In this document: positions 45,876 through 55,049 of the stretch, piece by piece
Layout of the letters: each line of letters starts with the position of its first letter
How positions within the stretch are numbered: position 1 is the stretch's first letter
Assembly (NCBI RefSeq): GCF_021864465.1
Contig: NZ_JAKKUV010000006.1
Coordinates: forward strand, 124,001-188,000
Source: Hyphobacterium sp. SN044
GTDB lineage: Bacteria; Pseudomonadota; Alphaproteobacteria; Caulobacterales; Maricaulaceae
Direction of reading: 5' to 3'
Length of the DNA stretch: 64,000 bases
Translations under genes and position numbers: made by a program
Notes under the pieces: model-generated
Databases searched by the model: none
What the model saw: only the letters and a program-made list of their open reading frames with translations
What the model was told of the DNA's origin: nothing

Positions 45876-47530
45876 GCACGGATCCCCGGCGCATTCGCTG
45901 CGCGATCTACACCCGTAAATCGACCGAGGAAGGTCTCAACCAGGCCTTCAACTCGCTCGATGCACAGCGAGAGGCTTGTGAAGCCTATATCCGGAGCCAG
46001 CACCACGAAGGTTGGCGACCCATATCCAAGCAGTATGACGATGGCGGCTTCTCAGGCGGCAATCTCGATCGGCCTGCGCTAAGTGCGCTCATGGCCGATA
46101 TCGAGGCCGGACAGGTGGGCATGGTCGTCGTCTACAAGATCGACCGTCTTACCCGGTCACTCGCCGACTTCTCGAAGCTGATCGAGAAACTCGACGCGGC
46201 GGGATGTTCCTTCGTCTCGGTGACGCAGGCCTTCAACACGTCCTCGTCGATGGGGCGGCTGACTTTGAACGTCCTTCTGTCCTTCGCCCAGTTCGAACGC
46301 GAGGTCACGGCCGAGCGTATCCGCGACAAGATCGCGGCCTCGAAGAAGAAGGGCATGTGGATGGGGGGCATGTTGCCGCTCGGCTACGACCTCGACCGCC
46401 AACCCGGATCGCGCCGTCTGATCATCAACGCGGAGGAAGCCCAGTCAGTGCGCTTCCTATTTGAACGATATGACAAGACACCCTGCCTTTCGACAGTCGA
46501 GGCTGCGGCACACAAAGCCGGCATCGTCTCGAAGATCCGGACATTCGAAAGCGGCGTTCGCTATGGCGGGGCACCGCTGCGCAGGGGCCAGGTCCACTTC
46601 ATCCTGACCAATCCGATCTACGCTGGCGATATCCGTCACCGCGATCAAGTATATCCCGGACAGCACCACGCCATCATCGACCGGGTGCTCTTTGACCGGG
46701 TGCAGAAGAAGCTCATGTCCAATGGACGGAAACCGCGCTCACCGACCACGGCAAATGGACGGGCTCGATCACCACTCGCGGGACGCCTGTTCGACGAAAG
46801 CGGAAACCGCCTGACGCCGACCCAAACCCGCTCGAAGTCCTCGAAAACGCATCGCTACTACGTCACTGCTACCGACCCCAAAAACAGAAGTGGCTCATTG
46901 TGGCGTCTGCCGGCGAACCGGATCGAAGGCATCATCGCAAAATCCGCAGCAGACCATGTCTTTGTGGCCGCACGAGGCCATCGTCTTTTGCTCGATGCCG
47001 GGAGTGATTCCGCGGATAGCCTCACACGGCAAGCAGCTACGCTGACGGCTGCGTCGAAAGACGAACTCTGCCTGCTCGTCGACCGGGCCGAAATCCAACG
47101 GGCTCGGATCGACATAGAACTCGATCGCACCGCGCTCGCTACCCGATTGGGCGTCGATGCGGACGACCTCTCACTAGCAGTTCTGAAATTTTCGGTACCT
47201 ATCGCGCTTAAACGCCGCGGCGTCGAGACACGGATCATTGCCGGCGAGCGCAAGCCCGAGCCGGATGGAACCCTCGTCACCATGCTCGCGAAGGCCCATT
47301 CCTGGGTCAGCGAGATAAAGACCGGGACGTCAGCCTCCACGATCGCGAAACGCGAGAACACGTCTGCAGCTTACGTGAGAACCCGCTCCAACCTCGCCTT
47401 CCTGTCACCCCGGATCCAGGAAGCGATGCTGGCTGGAACCCAGCCAGCCGAACTCAGCCTTGAGCGCATTCGCCAAGCCGGGATCCCGCTCGACTGGGAT
47501 GAACAGGAACAAAAGTTCGGCTTCGATTAG
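45872..47530 (+). CDS. large serine recombinase
   Basis: 552 residues. Catalytic resolvase domain with S17 in YTRKSTEEG, YKIDRLTRSLADF and the FAQFEREVTAERIRDKIAA helix; a central recombinase domain (about 170-290) and a zinc-ribbon/coiled-coil region follow. Such enzymes insert or excise islands at att sites in one direction without host factors. ATG at 45872 overlaps the DUF2924 stop; an extension to 45830 adds 14 residues across that gene and is rejected. Intact and without frameshift. The repeat array at 47542-47700 lies directly downstream. Confidence 0.92.
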   Translation: MSTDPRRIRCAIYTRKSTEEGLNQAFNSLDAQREACEAYIRSQHHEGWRPISKQYDDGGFSGGNLDRPALSALMADIEAGQVGMVVVYKIDRLTRSLADFSKLIEKLDAAGCSFVSVTQAFNTSSSMGRLTLNVLLSFAQFEREVTAERIRDKIAASKKKGMWMGGMLPLGYDLDRQPGSRRLIINAEEAQSVRFLFERYDKTPCLSTVEAAAHKAGIVSKIRTFESGVRYGGAPLRRGQVHFILTNPIYAGDIRHRDQVYPGQHHAIIDRVLFDRVQKKLMSNGRKPRSPTTANGRARSPLAGRLFDESGNRLTPTQTRSKSSKTHRYYVTATDPKNRSGSLWRLPANRIEGIIAKSAADHVFVAARGHRLLLDAGSDSADSLTRQAATLTAASKDELCLLVDRAEIQRARIDIELDRTALATRLGVDADDLSLAVLKFSVPIALKRRGVETRIIAGERKPEPDGTLVTMLAKAHSWVSEIKTGTSASTIAKRENTSAAYVRTRSNLAFLSPRIQEAMLAGTQPAELSLERIRQAGIPLDWDEQEQKFGFD

Positions 47531-47541
47531 AAACATCGCAA

Positions 47542-47700
47542 TTCCCTGCTCGCCCAAGCCAAATTCCCTGCTTTCGATCCAGATTTCCCTGCTCCGATTT
47601 TCACAATTTTTATTTAACCCATTGAAATTATGTGGTAATATACCAACCTTCGTGCAAGAAACCCTCGAAATTCCCTGTAAACTTCCCTGACAGCAGGGAA
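47542..47700 (+). repeat. TTCCCTG heptamer array with terminal palindrome
   Basis: Five direct copies of TTCCCTG start at 47542, 47564, 47585, 47671 and 47683, and an inverted copy CAGGGAA at 47694-47700 makes TTCCCTGACAGCAGGGAA (47683-47700). The first three are spaced 22 and 21 bp, about two helical turns; the gap to the fourth is 86 bp. The flank between copies three and four is AT-rich. Candidate att/accessory site or protein-binding array for the recombinase; a repeated operator is the alternative. The 338-bp gap holds no other gene. Confidence 0.7.
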
Positions 47701-47866
47701 TTTCAGGCCAAGCGAACCGGCCGATGCACCGAACAGAGACGAAGCGGGAATGGGGCGGAAAATCGAGGTCCAGTGACCGTCTACGATCGATGAGCCGCCC
47801 GCTAACCCGCGGAATTGCGCGGGTATTCGCCGCCGGTTTGCGAATGCGAGATCGAGACGGGAATAC

Positions 47867-47957
<91 letters not shown>

Positions 47958-48132
47958 GCGGGGGGTCGGCGGAACCTATAGAAGCGAATTGCGCCGATCA
48001 AGCCTGTCTGACTGCGCTTTCTCCGTGGTCATCACATGGATGTGAACCCAGCCCTTATGGCGCGATCGCGCCCCGGCCAATAGCCTTGCTCTCGGGACCG
48101 GTCTGTCAGGGGCTGAACAAAAAGGGCTGGAA

Positions 48133-48432
48133 ATGAAACGTTTCGGTATCATTGCGGTGTTTGCGCTATCGGCGTGCGCAACGACCGCTGGGGACAACAC
48201 CTACCAGGCGGCACAGGACGAGGGCCGCGTCACCGGGATCAACGAGGATGGCGAACGCGTCCGCTGCGAGCGGATCCGCGAAACCGGGTCACGCTTTACC
48301 CAACGCGTCTGCCACACCGAGCACGAATGGGAGCTGATCGAGGAGAACGCCCGGCGCGCCGCGCAGGATTCGCAGGCCCGCTATCCGCGTGATTGCGGCC
48401 CCACCCCCGAAAACCCCAACCCCAATTGCTAG
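48133..48432 (+). CDS. small lipoprotein, family member 1
   Basis: 99 residues with a signal ending in the lipobox LSAC, so lipidated at Cys15. The mature part carries RCERIRETGSRFTQRVC, two cysteines that could form a disulfide, followed by an acidic helix. Shares most of its sequence with the next gene. No function known; probably a periplasmic or outer-membrane-anchored protein. Confidence 0.8.
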   Translation: MKRFGIIAVFALSACATTAGDNTYQAAQDEGRVTGINEDGERVRCERIRETGSRFTQRVCHTEHEWELIEENARRAAQDSQARYPRDCGPTPENPNPNC

Positions 48433-48607
48433 CGGCGCGTCAGGCCGCCGCGTGCAAGCCGGAATCAGTCTTCACGGTTTCGTGAAGTGTGAAATTCCCG
48501 TCATGTCTGCCTTTGCGGGTGACGGCACCCTCTGCGTGCGATTAGAGTTGCTTTTTTCGGCACTGCACAATCGTGCCGATCGGCCATTTGCTCGAGGGGA
48601 AATGCTT

Positions 48608-48907
48608 ATGCGTATTGTGGTTTTGGTGGCGGGTCTGCTCGTTGCCGCCTGCGCGACGACGGAGAACGAAAACGCGTCCTACCAGCAGGCTCGCGAAGAG
48701 GGCACTGTGACGGGCGTTAATGAGGACGGCGATCGCGTGCGCTGCGAGCGCATCCGCGAGACGGGCTCGCGTTTCACCGAGCGCGTGTGCCGCACCGAGC
48801 GCGAATGGGAACTGATCGAGGAGAATGCGCGCCAGGCTGCGCAGGACTCCCAGAACCGTATCATGCCGGACCAGGGGCCGACCCCGTCGGGCACGGGCGG
48901 GTTCTAG
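48608..48907 (+). CDS. small lipoprotein, family member 2
   Basis: 99 residues; lipobox LVAAC and nearly the same RCERIRETGSRFTERVC core as member 1, with a Gly/Pro tail in place of the Cys-containing end. ATG at 48608 is preferred because GAGGGG lies about 9 bases upstream; an ATG at 48602 would be too close. A recent tandem duplicate of member 1. Confidence 0.8.
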   Translation: MRIVVLVAGLLVAACATTENENASYQQAREEGTVTGVNEDGDRVRCERIRETGSRFTERVCRTEREWELIEENARQAAQDSQNRIMPDQGPTPSGTGGF

Positions 48908-48970
48908 CTTCACAAGGCCGGACACCGACCGGGGTCCGGCCGCTCAACCATACCCAAGAGGGGGAATGAC

Positions 48971-49264
48971 ATGCGTATCACCAAGCTTCTTGCCGCGGCC
49001 GGCCTCGCAGCCTTGCTCGCCGCCTGCGCCACCACTGATGGCGGCGCGCAAAGCCAGAATGACATGGTCGCGGAAAATGCCAATGTCGAGCCGGGCAGCC
49101 CGGACGAGATGATCTGCCGCAACGAACGTGTCACCGGCCAGATGATCCCGCGCCGCGTCTGCATGACCCGCGCCGAACGCCAGGCGCTGGAAGACCGGGC
49201 GGACGAAACCTTCCGCGACGAGTCGGCCCGCAACCTGCGGATCAATCCGTCGGGCGGTCAGTAA
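48971..49264 (+). CDS. small lipoprotein, family member 3
   Basis: 97 residues; long Ala/Leu signal and lipobox LAAC. The core ICRNERVTGQMIPRRVCMTR keeps the two cysteines and the TG...RVC frame of members 1 and 2, but the rest is a separate subfamily with member 4, sharing VEPGSPDE before and LRINP at the end. GAGGGGG precedes the start. Confidence 0.8.
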   Translation: MRITKLLAAAGLAALLAACATTDGGAQSQNDMVAENANVEPGSPDEMICRNERVTGQMIPRRVCMTRAERQALEDRADETFRDESARNLRINPSGGQ

Positions 49265-49342
49265 GGGAATTCGGCCAGAGAGGCTTCGCGCTTCGGCCAC
49301 CGGAATAGGGACCGTAGAAACCACGACAGGGAGGTTTTCTGC

Positions 49343-49636
49343 ATGCCTATCACCCGAATTCTGGTGGCGGCCGGTCTGGCCGCCATCCTGGCGGCCTGTG
49401 CGACCGATCCGGATCGCATGACAATGAATGACCGGGTCGCGGCGAATGCCGCAGTCGAACCCGGAAGTCCGGACGAACTGATCTGCCGCAGCGAGCGGAG
49501 AACCGGCGAGTTGATCCCGCGCCGTGTCTGCATGACCCGGGCAGAGCGCGACGCTCTCGAACGCGAGGCGGACGAGATGTTCGCCGAGGAATCGGTCCGG
49601 CATCTGCGGATCAACCCGGACGGCCGCGGCGGCTAG
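49343..49636 (+). CDS. small lipoprotein, family member 4
   Basis: 97 residues; lipobox LAAC, then ICRSERRTGELIPRRVCMTR. Close paralogue of member 3, separated by 78 bp. GGGAGG lies upstream of the ATG. Together the four genes form two pairs produced by at least two rounds of duplication. Function unknown. Confidence 0.8.
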   Translation: MPITRILVAAGLAAILAACATDPDRMTMNDRVAANAAVEPGSPDELICRSERRTGELIPRRVCMTRAERDALEREADEMFAEESVRHLRINPDGRGG

Positions 49637-49828
49637 TCACCGCCTGTAATGCGGTCTTTCGGTTGACTCGGGAGGCATCGCGCGTGTATGTGCGCGCGGC
49701 TGGGGTCCGCGCCCTTTACCGGGTGCGGACTTCGCGTTTTTCAGCAACGGCGTGATCACAAGAATGCGCCGAAGAAAAAGGGCCCTTCCGGCAGGCTTGC
49801 CGGGACTGGCCGGATGAAAGGACACATC

Positions 49829-50329
49829 ATGTTCGCTGTCATTCAGACAGGCGGAAAGCAGTACCGGGTGGCCCCGGGCGACGAGATCCTCGTCGAGAAG
49901 CTCGACGGCGAAGCCGGCGACAGCCTCACTTTCGATCAGGTGCTGATGATGGGCGGCGACAAGGGCGTCACCGTCGGCGCTCCGCTGATCGACGGTGCCA
50001 CCGTGACCGGTGAGCTGGTCGAGACCAACCGCGGCAAGAAGATCATCGTCTTCAAGAAGCGCCGCCGCCAGAATTACCGCCGCAAGGCCGGCCACCGTCA
50101 GTGGCAGAGCCTGATCCGCATCTCGGAAATCCTCGAGCCGGGCGCCAAGAAGACGGCCGCGAAGAAGGCCGAACCGAAGACGGACGCCAAGGCCGACGAC
50201 AAGCCGGCCGAGAAGAAGGCTGCACCGAAGAAGGCCGCGGCCAAGTCCGACGACACCAAGGCCCCGGCCAAGAAGCCGGCGGCGAAGAAGGCTGCCCCGA
50301 AAAAGGCCGCCGCGAAGAAAGAGGACTAA
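49829..50329 (+). CDS. rplU: large ribosomal subunit protein bL21, C-terminally extended
   Basis: 166 residues, versus about 103 in E. coli. MFAVIQTGGKQYRVAPGDEI to about residue 105 is the bL21 core, including FKKRRRQNYRRKAGHRQ. The remaining about 60 residues are a Lys/Ala-rich low-complexity tail (PKKAAAKS type), common in alphaproteobacteria. ATG at 49829 follows AAAGGA by 7 bases; the reading frame is open upstream to 49688 but without family similarity. Co-transcribed with rpmA (3-bp gap). Confidence 0.97.
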   Translation: MFAVIQTGGKQYRVAPGDEILVEKLDGEAGDSLTFDQVLMMGGDKGVTVGAPLIDGATVTGELVETNRGKKIIVFKKRRRQNYRRKAGHRQWQSLIRISEILEPGAKKTAAKKAEPKTDAKADDKPAEKKAAPKKAAAKSDDTKAPAKKPAAKKAAPKKAAAKKED

Positions 50330-50332
50330 CCC

Positions 50333-50599
50333 ATGGCTCACAAAAAAGCAGGCGGCTCGTCGCGTAACGGCCGCGACTCGGAAGGCCGGCGCCTGGGCGT
50401 CAAGAAGTTCGGTGGCGAGCACGTCATTCCGGGCAACATCATCGTTCGCCAGCGCGGCACCAAGTTCAACCCGGGCGACAATGTCGGCATGGGCAAGGAC
50501 CACACCCTGTTCGCGCTCGTGGAAGGCCATGTCGCCTTCTCGAAAAAGGCGGGCGGCAAGGCTTTCGTCGCCATTCTTCCGGCTGACGAAAAGAAATAG
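50333..50599 (+). CDS. rpmA: large ribosomal subunit protein bL27
   Basis: 88 residues, full length. N-terminal [20 protein letters not shown] places the tail near the peptidyl-transferase centre; [17 protein letters not shown] is the core signature. Follows rplU by 3 bp and is closed by a strong terminator at 50653-50685. Confidence 0.98.
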   Translation: MAHKKAGGSSRNGRDSEGRRLGVKKFGGEHVIPGNIIVRQRGTKFNPGDNVGMGKDHTLFALVEGHVAFSKKAGGKAFVAILPADEKK

Positions 50600-50652
50600 G
50601 CTGTCCGCGATACGGGCAGCTCCAAAGGGGGCGGCCCGGTAGCAGGAAAGCG

Positions 50653-50685
50653 AAGGGGAGACGGGACGCCCGCCTCCCCTTTTTC
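50653..50685 (+). terminator. intrinsic terminator after rpmA
   Basis: AAGGGGAG pairs with CTCCCCTT (inner GGG/CCC pairs as well) around a short loop, followed directly by TTTC and more T. It ends the rplU-rpmA transcript before the acetyltransferase gene. Confidence 0.85.
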
Positions 50686-50710
50686 TTTCCCCGTCCCTGG
50701 CGAGGCGGAC

Positions 50711-51253
50711 ATGACGACGGCCACAACACACGGGCACACGCCCATCGAAACCGACCGGCTGGTCCTGCGGCAGTTGACGCAGGACGATTCCGCATTCCTG
50801 GCAGAGACGGCGTCGAAGCCGGAAATCTGCCGGATGATTGCGCGCGTCCCGAAGCGCTTCCCCGTGCTGGCCGCGGAAATCTTCGTGACGCGGACCCGTC
50901 TTGGCGAACGGTCCGGGCGCTGCCTCGTCCGGCTGATCACGTCGCGCGAGACCGGCGTTCGACTTGGCATCATCGGCCTCGACGCTGCGGGCGGCGGCGT
51001 ATTCGACCTCGGCTACTGGATGGCGCCGTCCGCCTGGGGGCGGGGCTATGTCACGGAAGCCGCGCGAGCGATGATCGCGGCTGCCCGGACGCGGGGCATT
51101 GCGCGCCTCACGGCGGGCAATTTCCTCGACAATCCGGCCTCGGCGCGCGTGCTCGACAAGCTCGGCTTCACACCGACCGGGGAAACGCTCGACCTGTTCA
51201 GCTTCGGCCGGATGGCGAAAGCCCCCTGCCGGCGGGTGGCGATGGCGCTTTGA
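50711..51253 (+). CDS. GNAT-family N-acetyltransferase (RimJ/RimL type)
   Basis: 180 residues. ETDRLVLRQLTQDD opens the RimJ/RimL-like fold, followed by FDLGYWMAPSAWGRGYVTEA with the acetyl-CoA loop and NPASARVLDKLGF near the end. This gene sits between rpmA and obgE in many alphaproteobacteria. Acceptor unknown; a protein N-terminus is likely by family. Confidence 0.85.
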   Translation: MTTATTHGHTPIETDRLVLRQLTQDDSAFLAETASKPEICRMIARVPKRFPVLAAEIFVTRTRLGERSGRCLVRLITSRETGVRLGIIGLDAAGGGVFDLGYWMAPSAWGRGYVTEAARAMIAAARTRGIARLTAGNFLDNPASARVLDKLGFTPTGETLDLFSFGRMAKAPCRRVAMAL

Positions 51254-52389
<1,136 letters not shown>

Positions 52390-52390
<1 letters not shown>

Positions 52391-53037
52391 TGCGGCGCTC
52401 CGCCCCCGTCCGCTTCGGCGTGCTGACGCGCCGCGGCCGCTCCGCGCCGCCCCTGCATGGCGAGGCGCTTGCGCCGGGCCTGCGGGTCGGCCTGTTCGGG
52501 GGCAGTTTCGACCCGCCGCACGAGGGGCACCTCCATGCCGCCCGCGTCGCCAAGCGCCGTCTCGGCCTCGACCGGGTGTGGTGGCTCGTCTCGCCGCAGA
52601 ACCCGCTGAAGAACCGGACGGCCGGTGACTTCCTGCGCCGCTTCGAAGGCGTCAGATCGCTCGCGCGCGATCCCGGCATGGTGGTGACGGATATCGAAGT
52701 GCGGCTCGGTGCCCGCCTCACAGCCGACGTCATCGAAGCGCTGGTGAGACGTTATCCGCAGGTGGATTTCGTCTGGATCATGGGCGCGGACAATCTCAAA
52801 TCCTTCCACCGCTGGACCCGCTGGCGCGACATTCTGCGAACCGTCCCTGTCGCCGTCGTTGCCCGCCCGCAAGACCCGATCCGCGCCCGCCTGTCACTGA
52901 CCGCACGGGCTTTTTCGTACGCAAGGTGCAACGACAATCGCGCCGGCGCGTTGATGGCGCGGGGCGCGCCGGGGTGGACCTATCTCGTCGAGCCTCTACA
53001 TAAGGAGTCATCGTCTCGCCTGCGCGGCGAGGCCTGA
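52390..53037 (+). CDS. nadD: nicotinate-nucleotide adenylyltransferase
   Basis: Adenylates nicotinate mononucleotide in NAD synthesis. 215 residues; the nucleotidyl-transferase motif GLFGGSFDPPHEGH with the catalytic HxGH (PPHEGH) follows an N-terminal extension of about 30 residues. WIMGADNLKSFHRW is typical, and the C-terminal SSSRLR takes the place of the usual ISSTxIR. ATG overlaps the obgE stop. Confidence 0.94.
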
Positions 53038-53077
53038 CCGCCCTTCTGGCCGCAGCCTCCGCCTGAACGAGACTTTG

Positions 53078-54079
53078 ATGACCGATACAGCGACGGCGAT
53101 CACGCCGGACGATCCGCTCGATTTCTTTGTCGATCTTCACCCGCCGGTGGCGGACTTCCGCAGCGATGTCCTCAACGGGCTGAAGGCGCGGCCTCGCACC
53201 ATCCCGCCGAAATACTTCTACGACGCGGACGGCTCTGCCCTGTTCGACGCGATCACGGCGACGCCGGAATACTATGTCACCCGAACCGAGCTCTCGATCC
53301 TCGAACGGATCGCGCCGGACATCGCGGAGCGGGCCGGACAGGGCGCGATCGTGATCGAACCGGGTTCCGGCTCGTCGGTGAAGATCTCGACCCTTCTGCG
53401 CGCGCTGGACCGGCCGAAGGCCTATATCGGCTCCGACATTTCGAAAGAGCACCTGATCGCGGCCTGCCGTGATCTCGCCGCCGACCATCCCGGCCTGTTC
53501 GTGGGTGCAGTCTGCGCCGATTTCACCGCGCCGCTCGACCTGTCCGAACTCGATATTCCGGAGGGCCGCCGCCTCGTCTTCTTCCCCGGCTCGACGATCG
53601 GCAATTTCGAACCCGCCCAGGCGGTTCAGGTGCTGAAGAATATCCGCTCCTGGCTCCGCCCCGGCGATGCCCTGCTGCTCGGCGCCGACCGGATCAAGGA
53701 CCCCGCCATCCTGAAGGCCGCCTATGACGACGCCGAGGGCGTCACCGCAGCCTTCAACCTCAATCTTCTGAAGCGCATCGCGCGCGAACTGGGCAGCGAC
53801 GTCGATCCGGCGGATTTCAGCCACCGTGCCATCTGGAATGACGACAGGGCGCGGATCGAAATGCACCTCGAGGCGAAGCGCGATGTCGCCTTCACCGTAG
53901 CGGGCGAGCGGTTCGAGATACCTGAGGGCGAAACCATCCACACCGAAAACTCCCACAAATTCAGCATCGAAAGCTTCTCTGACCTCGCGCGGAAGGCCAG
54001 CCTCAGCGTTCGCGACACCTGGTCCGACCCCGCTGAACACTTCACGCTCTACTGGCTCGAACGCGGCAGCGAAGCGTGA
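53078..54079 (+). CDS. egtD: L-histidine N(alpha)-methyltransferase (ergothioneine pathway)
   Basis: 333 residues; SAM-dependent enzyme that trimethylates histidine to hercynine, first step of ergothioneine synthesis. YFYDADGSALFDAITATPEY and the SAM-binding IEPGSGSSVKISTLLRAL are EgtD hallmarks, with FFPGSTIGNFEP and IHTENSHKFS in the substrate site. No egtB lies in the window. Inserted between nadD and rsfS, which are usually adjacent or nearly so. Confidence 0.92.
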   Translation: MTDTATAITPDDPLDFFVDLHPPVADFRSDVLNGLKARPRTIPPKYFYDADGSALFDAITATPEYYVTRTELSILERIAPDIAERAGQGAIVIEPGSGSSVKISTLLRALDRPKAYIGSDISKEHLIAACRDLAADHPGLFVGAVCADFTAPLDLSELDIPEGRRLVFFPGSTIGNFEPAQAVQVLKNIRSWLRPGDALLLGADRIKDPAILKAAYDDAEGVTAAFNLNLLKRIARELGSDVDPADFSHRAIWNDDRARIEMHLEAKRDVAFTVAGERFEIPEGETIHTENSHKFSIESFSDLARKASLSVRDTWSDPAEHFTLYWLERGSEA

Positions 54080-54125
54080 TAGACTTGGCTTTGCCCATGG
54101 CGACAGAGGAGTCGGTACGCTGAGC

Positions 54126-54533
54126 ATGGAACAGAGCCGCCGGAACGAGGGTGAAGAGAACGCCCCCGTGAAAGTCACCGGTGATGCGGAATCGAGCGAA
54201 GCGCTGGAAGCGCTCGTTCTGGACGTCTTGGACGGCGACAAGGCCGAGGACATCATTGCCATCGATCTGCGTGGAAAATCGTCCGTAACCGATGCGATGG
54301 TGATCGCGTCGGGCCGTTCGGCGCGCCATGTCGGCGCTGTCGCCGACCATTTGATGACGGCGCTCAAGGAATCCGGACGCAGCCCCCGCGTCGAGGGCCT
54401 GCCGGCCTGCGACTGGGTGCTGATCGATGCCGGCGACGTGGTCGTCCACCTTTTCCGGCCGGAAGTCCGCACTTTCTACAATCTCGAAAAGCTCTGGTCG
54501 GTCGAGCCCGAGCCCGCCAAGTCCAAGCACTAG
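54126..54533 (+). CDS. rsfS: ribosomal silencing factor
   Basis: 135 residues; binds bL14 on the large subunit and blocks subunit joining during starvation. The Iojap/RsfS core shows LDVLDGDKAEDIIAIDLRGK, MVIASGRSARHVGAVADHL, and VVVHLFRPEVRTFYNLEKLW. An about 25-residue acidic N-terminal lead precedes the fold. Followed 9 bp later by rlmH, the usual neighbour. Confidence 0.95.
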   Translation: MEQSRRNEGEENAPVKVTGDAESSEALEALVLDVLDGDKAEDIIAIDLRGKSSVTDAMVIASGRSARHVGAVADHLMTALKESGRSPRVEGLPACDWVLIDAGDVVVHLFRPEVRTFYNLEKLWSVEPEPAKSKH

Positions 54534-54542
54534 GCGGCCGGT

Positions 54543-55013
54543 TTGCGCCTGACCATCACGGCGGTCAGCCGGGTTCGGTCCGGCCCCGAGCGCGAACTCG
54601 TCGACGATTACCTGTCCCGCGCCACGGCGGCAGGCCGCGCCATCGGCCTCGGACCGGCCAGTGAGACCGAGATCGACAACCGGTCGCTGACCGACCGCAC
54701 TGCGGAATCGAAGGCCCTCGCCGACGCCATTCCCGCCGGAGCGAAATGCGTCTTCCTGGACGAGCGCGGCAAGGATTTGTCCGCGCGCGACTTCGCCGCG
54801 AAGATCGGCGGCTGGCGCGACGAAGGCGTGCGCGAAACCGTCTTCCTGATCGGCGGCGCGGACGGGCTCGACCGCAGCGTCCTGCCCCAACCCGATCTCG
54901 TTCTCGCCTATGGCAAGACGGTCTGGCCGCACAAGCTGGTCCGCGTCATGCTGGCCGAACAGCTCTATCGCGGCGTCTCGATTCTTGCAGGAATGCCATA
55001 TCACCGTGATTAA
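54543..55013 (+). CDS. rlmH: 23S rRNA pseudouridine-1915 N3-methyltransferase
   Basis: 156 residues of the SPOUT family. FLIGGADGLDRSVL is the knot motif and the C-terminal LVRVMLAEQLYRGVSILAGM with PYHRD is diagnostic. The start is TTG at 54543 (MRLTITAVSR), the only start giving the family N-terminus. Partner of rsfS in the operon. Confidence 0.94.
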   Translation: MRLTITAVSRVRSGPERELVDDYLSRATAAGRAIGLGPASETEIDNRSLTDRTAESKALADAIPAGAKCVFLDERGKDLSARDFAAKIGGWRDEGVRETVFLIGGADGLDRSVLPQPDLVLAYGKTVWPHKLVRVMLAEQLYRGVSILAGMPYHRD

Positions 55014-55049
55014 GCGTTAATCCGCACGCCATTAGGCTCCCGTTCCAAG

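Noticed and set aside
47683-47700. TTCCCTGACAGCAGGGAA as a transcription terminator
   Set aside because: No T-run follows on either strand and the arms belong to the wider heptamer array.
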